Shown piece after piece: positions 8,910 through 17,465 of a stretch of 64,000 bases of DNA. The notes below the pieces were generated by a model. That model did no database searches, was not told the origin of the DNA, and worked only from the letters and a program-made list of their open reading frames with translations. A program made the translations under genes and the position numbers. The stretch lies in assembly GCF_001518015.1 (NCBI RefSeq), contig NZ_LPUY01000135.1, positions 1 to 64,000 of the forward strand. The letters run 5' to 3'. This DNA is from Tritonibacter horizontis. GTDB taxonomy: Bacteria > Pseudomonadota > Alphaproteobacteria > Rhodobacterales > Rhodobacteraceae. Every line of letters starts with the position of its first letter. Within the stretch, counting starts at the first letter, position 1.

Positions 8910-9881
8910 ATGACACATTCGACATTCGCTGCTGGTTTGGCGGCGCTGACCTGCATGGGGTCCGCAATGGGTTCGGCGGCATCGGCGCAGGTTCTGACGC
9001 TTTCGACAACCAATCCTGGCGGCCTGACCCATTCTATCGGCACAGCCATCGCCCGCACGGTGACAGAGCAGAGCGATGTGCGCTTGGTGGTGGTTCCAGC
9101 AGGCGGGTCCCCGATGCCCGCCGTCGCCGGAGGCGAGGCCGATTGCGGGGTCAACGTGGCATTTGACCTTGCCTATTATGTCACCGGTACCGGGTTCTAT
9201 GCGGAACAGGGTGCCCATCCGTCGTTGCGGATGACGGCAGCCGTTCTGGATTCTCAGGTCGCGCTTTATGTGAAAACCGACGCCGCCGAGACGTCTGTAT
9301 CGGATCTCAAAGGGCTGCGGGTTCCCGGCGGGCTCAATGCGCAGGCGGCCATCGGGCAGGTCTACGACACGTATCTGGCGCTTGGCGGTCTTGACCGGGC
9401 CGATGTCGACAGCATCCCGACCCAAAGCATCGTCCAGGCGGCGGATGACTTCAGCGCGGGGCGCAACGATACCTTTCTGTTCTCGGTTGGTGCAGCCAAA
9501 GTGCTGGAGGTCGACAGTTCCGTCGGGGGGCTACGTGCGCTGACGGTGGCAAATACCGACGAAACCCGTGCCATCCTGAACGATGGGCTGCCGGGCGCAA
9601 AGTTTCTGGAGTTGGACCCCGGCGTAAGCAGCCAGATCGCGGCGCCGACCAACGTCATTGCTTATGACATGGTTCTGCTTTGCGCCGAAAGCGTACCGGA
9701 TGACGCCGTGGCGGCGATGACCCGTGTCATCCATGACCACAAGGCAGATCTGGCCGCGGCCTTTGCACCAATGGCACGTTTTGACCCCGCTGCGATGGCA
9801 CCGGAGGTGCCGGGTGTCACCTACCATCCGGGCGCGATTGCGGCGCTGGGGGCGGTCGGGCTCTGGCCTCAAACGAACTAA
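8910..9881 (+). CDS. TAXI family TRAP transporter solute-binding protein
   Basis: A 323-residue periplasmic receptor with a signal peptide (cleavage likely ASA-QV near residue 26). The mature start VLTLSTTNPGGLTHSIGTAI and the segment VVVPAGGSPMPAVAGGEADCG match TAXI (TRAP-associated extracytoplasmic immunogenic) receptors. These bind small organic acids and deliver them to a fused 4TM-12TM permease, encoded next at 9974. ATG 8910 follows GGGAGGAAAAAAC. The location between an SDR and catabolic enzymes suggests it imports the compound degraded here. Confidence 0.9.
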   Translation: MTHSTFAAGLAALTCMGSAMGSAASAQVLTLSTTNPGGLTHSIGTAIARTVTEQSDVRLVVVPAGGSPMPAVAGGEADCGVNVAFDLAYYVTGTGFYAEQGAHPSLRMTAAVLDSQVALYVKTDAAETSVSDLKGLRVPGGLNAQAAIGQVYDTYLALGGLDRADVDSIPTQSIVQAADDFSAGRNDTFLFSVGAAKVLEVDSSVGGLRALTVANTDETRAILNDGLPGAKFLELDPGVSSQIAAPTNVIAYDMVLLCAESVPDDAVAAMTRVIHDHKADLAAAFAPMARFDPAAMAPEVPGVTYHPGAIAALGAVGLWPQTN

Positions 9882-9973
9882 GGCCGAACGGACCCGGCCC
9901 GTTCTGTCGGGCGGGCACTCTGTAGCGATGGCCTCTTGTCGGGCCTCAGAACAACACGAAAGACCATTTGAAC

Positions 9974-11914
9974 ATGTCCAAGGAGTCAAGTCCGCCCCCA
10001 GCGGACGCGCGTGGCATCCCCACCAGAGCTTTCGCCAGCTGTCTTGCTGCGCTGATCCCACTTGCCACGCTCGTCTGGGCGCTTGATCTCCCACGGCAGG
10101 TCGGGCTGCTGCTTTATCCTGAAACCTTTGGTGGTTTGGTCCTGGCGCTGGGGTTGGCGTTGGTCTTTATTGCTGTGCCGGCGGGACAGGGGCGGCGGCG
10201 AGACCGGACGCCCTGGTATGACCTGATCCTCGCCTTGCTGGGGTTTGTGGCTTGTAGCTGCCTTGGCCTGTTCTTTCCCGACCTGTCGATCGCCGCGCTG
10301 CGTACGCCGTTTGGGCTCGGGGTGTCGGCGGTTCTGGTGGTGCTGTTTCTGGAGGGGGCCCGGCGCACCGCAGGGGTCCCCATCATGTTGGTCGCGGTCG
10401 GCTTTCTGGGGGTCGGTCTCATTGCGCATATGCTGCCATCGCCTCTGACGGGCCGGATGGTGCGACCGGAGAGCCTGCTTTGGTATCTGGCCTGGAACAA
10501 CAGCGGCTTTCTCGGCACGCCAACCAAGGTGGTGGTGAGCGTCGTGATCGCATTTGTCCTGTTTGGGCAGGCCCTTTTTCTGACCGGAGGTGCGGGGTTC
10601 TTCACCGATCTTTCGATGGCGTTGATGGGGCGGTTTCGCGGCGGTCAGGCAAAGATCGCAATCATCGCTTCCGCCTTGTTCGGCACCATTTCGGGCAGCA
10701 CTGTTGCCAATATCGTGTCCACAGGCGTTATCACGATCCCGATGATGAAACGGGCCGGTTATCGCCCTCACATCGCGGGGGCGGTGGAAACCGTGGCATC
10801 GACCGGCGGTCAGTTGATGCCACCGGTGATGGGGGTTGCGGCCTTCCTGATCGCGGAGTTTCTGCAAATCTCGTATGGCGCCGTCGCGCTGGCGGCCTTG
10901 GTGCCATCGGTCATTTATTTCGCGGCCCTGTTCATTCAGGTCGATCTGGAGGCGGCCCGTCGTGGGATCGCCCGTGTCCCCGCAGCCGAGATTCCCGGTC
11001 TGGGAGGGGTTCTCAGGGCCGGCTGGTACATTCCGGTGCCGTTTGGAATCCTGATCGCCTGCATCTTCTGGCTGAACGTACCGCTCGACCTCTCGGCGCT
11101 TTATGCAACGGGTGCGGTTTTGCTCAGCGGGGTCGTCTTTGGTTACAAGGGGCAGCGCCTGACGTTGGCGCGGGTGTCAGACGTTCTGACGTCGACCGGA
11201 CGTGGCACCCTGGACATTCTGATGATCGCGCCTTTGGCCGGGCTGGTGATCGGGGTGCTGAATGTATCGGGGCTCAGCTTTACCCTGGCGATGAGCCTGG
11301 TCGAGATGGCAGGGGGCAATGTCGTGATCCTGCTCTTGTTGACCGGAGGTGTCAGCATTCTGCTTGGCATGGGCATGCCGACCGTAGGCGTATATATTCT
11401 GCTCGCCACGTTGGTGGCGCCCGCGCTTGTCGAAGCCGGGATTGCGCCGCTCGCCGCGCATCTTTTCATCTTTTACTACGGTATGTTGTCCATGGTGACC
11501 CCGCCTGTGGCCATCGGCGCCTTTGCCGCGGCCTCGATCAGCGGGGCCAGTCCGATGCGGACCGGGTTTGCCGCTATGCGGTTCGGTTGGGTGGCCTTTG
11601 TGATCCCATTCCTCTTTGTTTTCTCCCCGTCGCTCTTGTTGCAGGGAACCGCCGCTGAGGCCGCAGTGGACGCAGGAACGGCCTTGGCCGCGGTCTGGTT
11701 CATCGCGGCTGGATTCACCGGCTATGGCCTCCGTCGGTTGGAGGGGCTGGCGCGCGTGGCTTGCGCGTTGGCAGGGGTGGGACTGTTCCTGCCTGCCGGC
11801 CTTACCAACTGGAGCATCTGGGCCAATTGGGCAGGGGGTCTTCTGGGCGCAGGTTTGCTCGGGGCGGATTACTTGAAACGGGCAGGCCAATTGCCAAAGA
11901 AAGGGGCGCTCTGA
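9974..11914 (+). CDS. TRAP transporter fused permease (4TM-12TM, TAXI type)
   Basis: A 646-residue integral membrane protein that fuses the small (DctQ-like) and large (DctM-like) TRAP subunits. Many hydrophobic segments are visible. Large-subunit signatures are LFGTISGSTVANIVSTG (about residue 235) and the pseudo-repeat GMGMPTVGVYILLATLVAPAL (about residue 460). It works with the TAXI receptor at 8910 as a Na+- or H+-driven importer in the inner membrane. ATG 9974 is used; the TTG six bases earlier is possible. Its stop overlaps the next start (TGATG), so the amidohydrolase at 11914 is translationally coupled. Confidence 0.93.
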   Translation: MSKESSPPPADARGIPTRAFASCLAALIPLATLVWALDLPRQVGLLLYPETFGGLVLALGLALVFIAVPAGQGRRRDRTPWYDLILALLGFVACSCLGLFFPDLSIAALRTPFGLGVSAVLVVLFLEGARRTAGVPIMLVAVGFLGVGLIAHMLPSPLTGRMVRPESLLWYLAWNNSGFLGTPTKVVVSVVIAFVLFGQALFLTGGAGFFTDLSMALMGRFRGGQAKIAIIASALFGTISGSTVANIVSTGVITIPMMKRAGYRPHIAGAVETVASTGGQLMPPVMGVAAFLIAEFLQISYGAVALAALVPSVIYFAALFIQVDLEAARRGIARVPAAEIPGLGGVLRAGWYIPVPFGILIACIFWLNVPLDLSALYATGAVLLSGVVFGYKGQRLTLARVSDVLTSTGRGTLDILMIAPLAGLVIGVLNVSGLSFTLAMSLVEMAGGNVVILLLLTGGVSILLGMGMPTVGVYILLATLVAPALVEAGIAPLAAHLFIFYYGMLSMVTPPVAIGAFAAASISGASPMRTGFAAMRFGWVAFVIPFLFVFSPSLLLQGTAAEAAVDAGTALAAVWFIAAGFTGYGLRRLEGLARVACALAGVGLFLPAGLTNWSIWANWAGGLLGAGLLGADYLKRAGQLPKKGAL

Positions 11915-12909
11915 TGATCGTCGATATCTACACACACTTGTTTCCAAAGACCTATTTCGAGACCCTCCAGCGCGAGACATCGGGGCTTGGCAGCCTTGCT
12001 GCACGGATGAAAACGACCCCATCGGTGTTGGATCTCGAGGCGCGCTTTCGCCAGATGGATGCACATGGTGATTATCGGCAGGTTATCAGCCTGCCCGCGC
12101 CGACACTTGAGGAGATCGCGGATGCGCCGCTGGCGCAGCGCCTTGCGCGGCTTGCAAACGATGGGCTTGCGGAACTGGTTCAGCGCCATCCATCCCGGTT
12201 TCCGGCCTTCGTCGCGACCGTGGCGCTGAATGATGTTTCTGCGGCAGTGGCAGAAGCGCATCGCGCAGTGCGCATGCTCAACGCCAAAGGGATCCAGATC
12301 CATACCAATATGTGCGGCCGTCCTTTGGACGATCCGGCCTTTGAACCGATCTTTGCGGCGGCGCATGAGTTGGGCGTGCCGATCTGGCTGCATCCGACCC
12401 GCAGCGCCGCCCATAGCGACTATGCCACCGAGGCGAAATCGCGATTTGAAATGTGGTGGTGCTTTGGCTGGCCCTACGAAACATCGGTTGCCATGGCGCG
12501 GCTGGTCTTTTCCGGGCTTTTCGATCGGTATCCCGGTCTCAGGGTCATCACCCATCACCTTGGCGGCATGATCCCCTATTTCGACGGACGTATCGGCACC
12601 GGGATGGAGGTGCTTGGGACGCGAACACCGGATGAGGACTACAGCCAGGTCCTGTCGTCGCTCAAGCGCCCGCATATGGATTATTTCCGCGCGTTCTATG
12701 GCGATACGGCATTGATGGGTGGGACCAGCGGCCTGCATGCGGGGCTCGACTTCTTCGGGGCGGATCAGGTCGTTTTCGCCACCGACACGCCATTCGCTCC
12801 CATTGCGGAAACCATCGCGGCGGTGGACCAGCTGAACCTCACCCCCGAGGACCGCCAGAAAATAATGAGCGGCAACGCCGCGCGTCTGCTTGGCATGACG
12901 TTTGAGTGA
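11914..12909 (+). CDS. Amidohydrolase family 2 (ACMSD/LigW-like) protein
   Basis: A 331-residue TIM-barrel protein of the amidohydrolase_2 family, whose members decarboxylate or hydrate aromatic and ring-fission acids (aminocarboxymuconate semialdehyde, gamma-resorcylate, 5-carboxyvanillate, 4-oxalomesaconate). The usual N-terminal H-x-H metal pair is Y-T-H here (IYTHLFP, residues 5-11). Later ligand regions are present: IWLHPTRS, ITHHLGG and FATDTPF. The start codon overlaps the TRAP permease stop by one base. The product has no signal sequence and acts in the cytoplasm, presumably on the imported acid or a ring-fission product. Confidence 0.85.
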   Translation: MIVDIYTHLFPKTYFETLQRETSGLGSLAARMKTTPSVLDLEARFRQMDAHGDYRQVISLPAPTLEEIADAPLAQRLARLANDGLAELVQRHPSRFPAFVATVALNDVSAAVAEAHRAVRMLNAKGIQIHTNMCGRPLDDPAFEPIFAAAHELGVPIWLHPTRSAAHSDYATEAKSRFEMWWCFGWPYETSVAMARLVFSGLFDRYPGLRVITHHLGGMIPYFDGRIGTGMEVLGTRTPDEDYSQVLSSLKRPHMDYFRAFYGDTALMGGTSGLHAGLDFFGADQVVFATDTPFAPIAETIAAVDQLNLTPEDRQKIMSGNAARLLGMTFE

Positions 12910-12921
12910 GGAGCGACACAG

Positions 12922-13854
12922 ATGCCCAAGGATCTGACAGATTTTTCCACGCCGTTGTTTCAGCGGTTTCCAGGCGGGCGCATCGGCGATGCCAGCGCCT
13001 TGCATCTTTTTCACGCGCCGAATTCCATCTGTTCACAAAAGGTGCGGGCGGTGCTGGCGTTTCACCGGCTGCCCTATTGGTCGCACTCGCTGGATATATT
13101 CAAGGGTGAGACATACGCGCCCGAATATGTGCGCCTCCGTTTTGAGGCGTGTCGGTTGGCCGGACATCCATTGTCAGCGCGGCATCTGGGGTCGACCGCG
13201 GTTGAAAGCACCGGATGTGATGCCTGTGTGGTGCCGACGGTCATTGATGCGCTGTCAGGAGAGGTTCTGGTGGACAGCCTGCGCATCTGCCTGGCGATCG
13301 ACGCACAGGCCGGAGGTCAGCTGATGCCGGCGGCGCATGCTGATGCCATCCGGGCGGAACTGGCCATCGTGGACGACCTGCCGAACTACCAGAACCTTGC
13401 GGTGCGGGTGGTGCCCGGGAACGCGCCACGCAACAGTTTTGCCGCCAGTAAAGTCGCCCGCTGCGACGCGTTGTTGGCCGAACATGGCGCGGACCCGGCC
13501 CTAAGGGCCGCCTATGAAGCCAAGCGCGCAAAGGAGCAATCTGCGGCGGATCACCTCTTTGACGCCACCGCGCTTGAGGCGGCGCGCGCAGCCGTGGATG
13601 CGGCGCTTGCGGCGCTTGACCTGCGGCTGGCGGCACGGCGCGGGCCATGGCTCTTTGGGGATCAGCCGAGCATGGCGGATCTGTTCTGGGGGGCTGAGCT
13701 GATCCGCGCCGAGGACGTCGGTCACGCCGGAATCTGGCAAAACGGGCGCCTCCCTCACGTCGCGGCTTGGGTCAGACAGCTTGTAGAGCTGCCGGCGCTG
13801 CGCAGCGCGATCCTGGAGTTCCCGGGCGCCCGGTTGGCGCCACCGCAGAGCTGA
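12922..13854 (+). CDS. Glutathione S-transferase-like protein, resembling PcpC-type dehalogenase/isomerase
   Basis: A 310-residue, long GST. The N-terminal thioredoxin-fold segment LFHAPNSICSQKVRAVLAF carries the S-x-C-S-x-K active-site pattern that I recall from tetrachlorohydroquinone reductive dehalogenase PcpC and zeta-class isomerases. A cis-Pro strand VVPTVID follows, and an alpha-helical C-terminal domain includes GDQPSMADLFWGAELI. About 40 residues between DIFKGETYAPEYVRL and VVPTVID make it longer than usual. It sits 12 bases after the amidohydrolase and 33 before the aldehyde dehydrogenase. The role could be GSH-dependent isomerisation, beta-ether cleavage or dehalogenation; this is inferred, not shown. 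Confidence 0.75.
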   Translation: MPKDLTDFSTPLFQRFPGGRIGDASALHLFHAPNSICSQKVRAVLAFHRLPYWSHSLDIFKGETYAPEYVRLRFEACRLAGHPLSARHLGSTAVESTGCDACVVPTVIDALSGEVLVDSLRICLAIDAQAGGQLMPAAHADAIRAELAIVDDLPNYQNLAVRVVPGNAPRNSFAASKVARCDALLAEHGADPALRAAYEAKRAKEQSAADHLFDATALEAARAAVDAALAALDLRLAARRGPWLFGDQPSMADLFWGAELIRAEDVGHAGIWQNGRLPHVAAWVRQLVELPALRSAILEFPGARLAPPQS

Positions 13855-13887
13855 GGCTCGTCTCTTTCTCACCAAAAAGGGTATCTG

Positions 13888-15354
13888 ATGACCAACCAAA
13901 CCGTGACCGAACGGTCCCACTACATCAATGGCACCTGGGCACCGTCTGCGCGCCATTTCGACGTGTCCAACCCGCTGGACGACAGCCTGGTTGCCCGCGC
14001 TGCTGCCGGGACACGGGCCGAAGCGGATGCCGCTGTTGCCGCAGCGGATCAGGCTTTTCCGGGCTGGGCATCTCTGACCCCTGGCGCGCGTCAGGCTCTG
14101 TTTCTCAGGGCTGCGGACATCACCGAACGGCGCCATGATGACATCGTTCATTTGCTGGCAGTCGAAACGGGCACCGGCCGGGCCTTTGCTTCTTATCAGG
14201 TTCGTTTGTCGGCGAATTTGATGCGGCAGGCGGCCTCCTGGGGGTATCTGCCCTGCGGCGATATTTTGCGCAGCGACACGCCCGGACGGACGGCGATGGT
14301 GCAACGCAAACCGCTTGGTGTCGTTGCAGGTTTTACGCCGTGGAACGGGGCATTTTTCCTCGCTTGGCGCACAATCGTGCTGCCGATGGCCTTTGGCAAC
14401 ACCGTGGTCATCAAGCCGTCAGAACTTGCACCTGTGTCAGCGGGTCTCATCCAGGCGGAAATCCTGCATGAGGCCGGTTTTCCGGCCGGCAGTCTCAATG
14501 TGGTGACCCATGCTCCGGGAGAAGCCGCAGCTCTTTCGGATGCCTTTTTTGAAAGTCCCGCTGTGCGCAGTATCAATTTCACCGGGTCGGATCGCACCGC
14601 GCGCATTCTTGCGGCCCGTGCCGGTCAGGCGCTCAAGCGGATGGTGCTGGAACTCGGCGGGTACAACCCGATGCTGGTGCTTGACGACGCCGATGTTGAT
14701 CATGCCGTGCGGGCGGTGAATTTCGGTGCCTTCTTCCACCAGGGACAGATTTGCATGAACACCCGCAAGGTCTATGTGGCGCAGTCTATTCACGACGACT
14801 TTGTCGCGAGACTGGCAGAACGCACAGGTGGCCTTCTGGCAGGGGATCCCCTGGCCGAAGGCGTTGTGGTCGGGCCGCTTATCAATGATGCCGCCGTTGC
14901 TCTGACCAAATCGCGTATCCGCGACGCGGTGGACCAGGGGGCGACCCTTGTGACCGGCGGCACCTGCGAGGGGCGCGTCCATGCGCCGACAATCCTGACC
15001 CATGTACCCGATACGGTGCGTGCGACGCAGGGCTGTGAAGAGACCTTTGGACCGCTGCTGATTGTCGAGGCCTTTGATGATGCCGAAGCCGCATTCCAGA
15101 AGGCGCAGGACACGCCCTATGGGCTGAGTGCAGCAATCATGACGGGAGATGCGGCCAAAGGGCTGGAGATGGCCAGCCGTATGGACACCGGAATGGTACA
15201 TGTGAACGGAGCCACGATGGCCGGCGAGGCATCCTTGCCCAACGGCGGCGTCAAAGATTCCGGCTGGGGTCGGTCGGGCCACTATGCCGTTGAGGATTTT
15301 ACCGAACTCCGCCTTGCCACGCTGACTCATGGCGCGGGCACTTTCCCGTTCTGA
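13888..15354 (+). CDS. NAD(P)-dependent aldehyde dehydrogenase (benzaldehyde/vanillin-type)
   Basis: A 488-residue ALDH-superfamily enzyme with all key residues: Asn153 in TPWNG, Lys176 in VIKPSE, Glu255 in LELGGYNP and catalytic Cys289 in GQICMN. The overall pattern is that of salicylaldehyde, benzaldehyde and vanillin dehydrogenases, which convert aromatic aldehydes to acids. The start is at ATG 13888 behind AAAAAGGG. It ends the 8045-15354 run and is followed by a strong terminator. The aromatic-aldehyde assignment fits the nearby hydroxylase and extradiol dioxygenase, but the aldehyde may also be aliphatic. Confidence 0.92.
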   Translation: MTNQTVTERSHYINGTWAPSARHFDVSNPLDDSLVARAAAGTRAEADAAVAAADQAFPGWASLTPGARQALFLRAADITERRHDDIVHLLAVETGTGRAFASYQVRLSANLMRQAASWGYLPCGDILRSDTPGRTAMVQRKPLGVVAGFTPWNGAFFLAWRTIVLPMAFGNTVVIKPSELAPVSAGLIQAEILHEAGFPAGSLNVVTHAPGEAAALSDAFFESPAVRSINFTGSDRTARILAARAGQALKRMVLELGGYNPMLVLDDADVDHAVRAVNFGAFFHQGQICMNTRKVYVAQSIHDDFVARLAERTGGLLAGDPLAEGVVVGPLINDAAVALTKSRIRDAVDQGATLVTGGTCEGRVHAPTILTHVPDTVRATQGCEETFGPLLIVEAFDDAEAAFQKAQDTPYGLSAAIMTGDAAKGLEMASRMDTGMVHVNGATMAGEASLPNGGVKDSGWGRSGHYAVEDFTELRLATLTHGAGTFPF

Positions 15355-15396
15355 CCGGTTCCGGCCACACCCTGGGATCGGGGTGCGCCACACAAT

Positions 15397-15430
15397 AAAA
15401 AGAGGGGCTGATTTCTCGGCCCCTCTTTTT
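15397..15430. terminator. Bidirectional rho-independent terminator
   Basis: A perfect 12-base stem, AAAAAGAGGGGC at 15397-15408 pairing with GCCCCTCTTTTT at 15419-15430, has a 10-base loop, with a T-run on one side and an A-run on the other. It lies between the convergent ALDH gene and dctM and can terminate both. Confidence 0.92.
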
Positions 15431-15450
15431 GTTTGTCTCTGGTGGCGCGG

Positions 15451-16734
15451 TCAGCTGTCGAACATCATCAGGTTCATGCTGAAGAGCGAGATTTCGGGCA
15501 CAAAGGTGATCAACGCCAGCAGGGCAAGGAACACCGCAAAGAAGGGCAGCGTCCCACGGTAAATATCTGCGGCCCGCATTCCCAATGCCGATTGCGCCAC
15601 AAAGATGTTGATCCCAAAAGGCGGCGTAAAAAGGCCCACTGCAAGGTTCAACGTCATCACGATCCCGAAATGCACCTTGTCGATACCGAGTGTATCAACA
15701 ATTGGGATCAGAACCGGCGTCAGCAACAGGATCGCCGCAAGGGGATCCATGAAGCAGCCCCAGATCAAGAGCATGATGTTCACGGCGAGGAGGAACTGCC
15801 AGACGGACACATCAAGCGAGACAACCCAGGCCACCATGCTCTGTGGGATTTGGTTTACGGTCAGTACCCAGGAGAACAGACCTGCCGCAGCCACGATGAC
15901 GAGGATCTGTGCCGAAAACAGTACAGTTGTCGTGGCGCAGTTCAGGATGTCGGCCCAGCTGAGTTCGCGGAACACATAGCGGGTGACAATAATGGCGTAA
16001 AAACAGGCCACCGCAGCGGCTTCGGTCGGGGAAAATACGCCACCGTAGATGCCGCCGAGCACGATCACAGGGGCACCCAGCGCCCAGATTGCCCGCCCGG
16101 CGGCCCGCAGTATGCCACCGAGTGAGGCCCGGTTGCTGCTGCCAAACCCACCCAGGCGCGCGCGGATCATGATATAAAGCGCCAATACGCCCGCAAGCAG
16201 GAGGCCCGGAAGCACGCCCGCCGCATAGAGCCGCGGAATGGATGTCTCGGAGCTGGCACCATAGACAATCATCGGGATCGAGGGTGGAATAATGATGCCG
16301 ATGGCGCTGACGGATGTGATCATCCCGGCCGAAAAACTCTTGGGATAACCATCTTCCTGCATTGCCGGGTGCATCACCTTGCCGACAGAGGCGACCGCTG
16401 CCGCGCTTGACCCGGAGATCGCACCAAAGACGGTCGCGGTGCCGACGGTTGTCACGCCCAAGGCACCGGGCATTCGCCCGACGATGCTGCGGATGAAGTC
16501 CACCAACCTGAGCGATACGGTTCCGCGCGACATCAGTTCACCGGCAAAGATGAAATAGGGCACGGCCAGAAGGCCGTTCTGGCTGATGGCGCCAAACAGG
16601 TTCTGGTGCACCGCGTTCATCGGAATGTTCATGAAAAACGCCAGCGCAATCACCGAAGCCGCAAGCAGCACGACAAAGATTGGCAGGCCGAAGATCAGCA
16701 GCCCGGCAGGCAGCAATCCTAGTGCGAAAGTCAT
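15451..16734 (-). CDS. dctM: TRAP transporter large permease subunit (DctM)
   Basis: A 427-residue protein with about 12 hydrophobic segments and TRAP large-subunit motifs: YFIFAGELMSRGTVSLRLV, ATVFGAISGSSAAAVASVG and GLFTPPFGINIFVAQS. It forms the ion-coupled channel with DctQ (16731-17237). The start ATG 16734 overlaps the dctQ stop (ATGA), showing translational coupling. No receptor gene follows in this operon; the nearest unpaired DctP is at 22230 on the other strand. It faces the ALDH gene across a shared terminator. Confidence 0.93.
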   Translation of the reverse strand: MTFALGLLPAGLLIFGLPIFVVLLAASVIALAFFMNIPMNAVHQNLFGAISQNGLLAVPYFIFAGELMSRGTVSLRLVDFIRSIVGRMPGALGVTTVGTATVFGAISGSSAAAVASVGKVMHPAMQEDGYPKSFSAGMITSVSAIGIIIPPSIPMIVYGASSETSIPRLYAAGVLPGLLLAGVLALYIMIRARLGGFGSSNRASLGGILRAAGRAIWALGAPVIVLGGIYGGVFSPTEAAAVACFYAIIVTRYVFRELSWADILNCATTTVLFSAQILVIVAAAGLFSWVLTVNQIPQSMVAWVVSLDVSVWQFLLAVNIMLLIWGCFMDPLAAILLLTPVLIPIVDTLGIDKVHFGIVMTLNLAVGLFTPPFGINIFVAQSALGMRAADIYRGTLPFFAVFLALLALITFVPEISLFSMNLMMFDS

Positions 16735-17237
16735 ATCGGATGCTCCTCTGCGGTGATGTCGGAAACGGGCGCGTTCACCAGCACGGCACAAAGTCGCCAG
16801 AGCGCGATCAGCGCCATGCAAATCAGGCTCAGTGTGATTGTGCTGTGAAAAATCCAGAGTGGAAGCCGCGCGGCATCGCTGGTCATACCAAAGCGGAAAA
16901 CCCGCGCGACATAGGCCCAGGACAGCCAGGCCACCCATCCGCAGATGGCCGCAGTTATCGCTTGTTGCAACGCGCCTATGGGGCGTTGCCAGCCTGTCGG
17001 GAGCATCGCAACGATCATGTTCATCGAAATTTCTGTCCGTCGCCAGCTGACCACAATGGCCCCGATCCAGGTCACGACGATCATCGCAAAGATCGCGACC
17101 TCGTCAGCCCAGAGCAATGCTGCGTTGAAGATATAGCGCGCGACGACGTTCCAGACCGATAGGGCCACCATCGCCAGCAGTGCCAGCCCCAGAAGCGTCG
17201 CAAGGGCAGTCATGCCCCGGCCAATGATGCGCTCCAT
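16731..17237 (-). CDS. dctQ: TRAP transporter small permease subunit (DctQ)
   Basis: A 168-residue protein with four hydrophobic segments, containing VWNVVARYIFNAALLWADEVAIF, the DctQ signature in which an aromatic/Arg/Tyr segment precedes W-x-D/E-E. It pairs with DctM (overlap ATGA). ATG 17237 is behind GGAGGAGGAAC; upstream sequence in frame does not resemble the family. It is divergent from lysR at 17466, with the 228-base spacer carrying a putative LysR operator at 17356. Confidence 0.92.
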   Translation of the reverse strand: MERIIGRGMTALATLLGLALLAMVALSVWNVVARYIFNAALLWADEVAIFAMIVVTWIGAIVVSWRRTEISMNMIVAMLPTGWQRPIGALQQAITAAICGWVAWLSWAYVARVFRFGMTSDAARLPLWIFHSTITLSLICMALIALWRLCAVLVNAPVSDITAEEHPI

Positions 17238-17355
17238 CTGTTGTTCCTCCTCCTTGTTGGAGGTCTCCCGCCTCCGGCCCGCACAAAACCTGTGGCGGGC
17301 ATCTATCTTTCTACAGGGCGAAGTCACAGCGGTTAGATGCCTCATTTGTCCCGGT

Positions 17356-17374
17356 GATGCTGATTTTGCATCGC
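17356..17374. promoter_or_regulatory. Putative LysR-type operator (site 3 of 4)
   Basis: TGATGCTGATTTTGCATCG keeps TGATGC on the left and GCATC on the right, with core T-N11-A at 17359-17371. It is less symmetric than sites 2 and 4. It lies between divergent dctQ and lysR, 119 bases before dctQ and 92 before lysR. Single half-sites GATGCC (17338) and GCATCG (17444) flank it. Confidence 0.5.
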
Positions 17375-17465
17375 CTATAGGTGAAAGCTGCGGTTTTGGT
17401 GCCATGGCTGATACCTGAATTGCATAGATTGCCCACTGCGATTGCATCGTGCTATCGGGGAGCCC

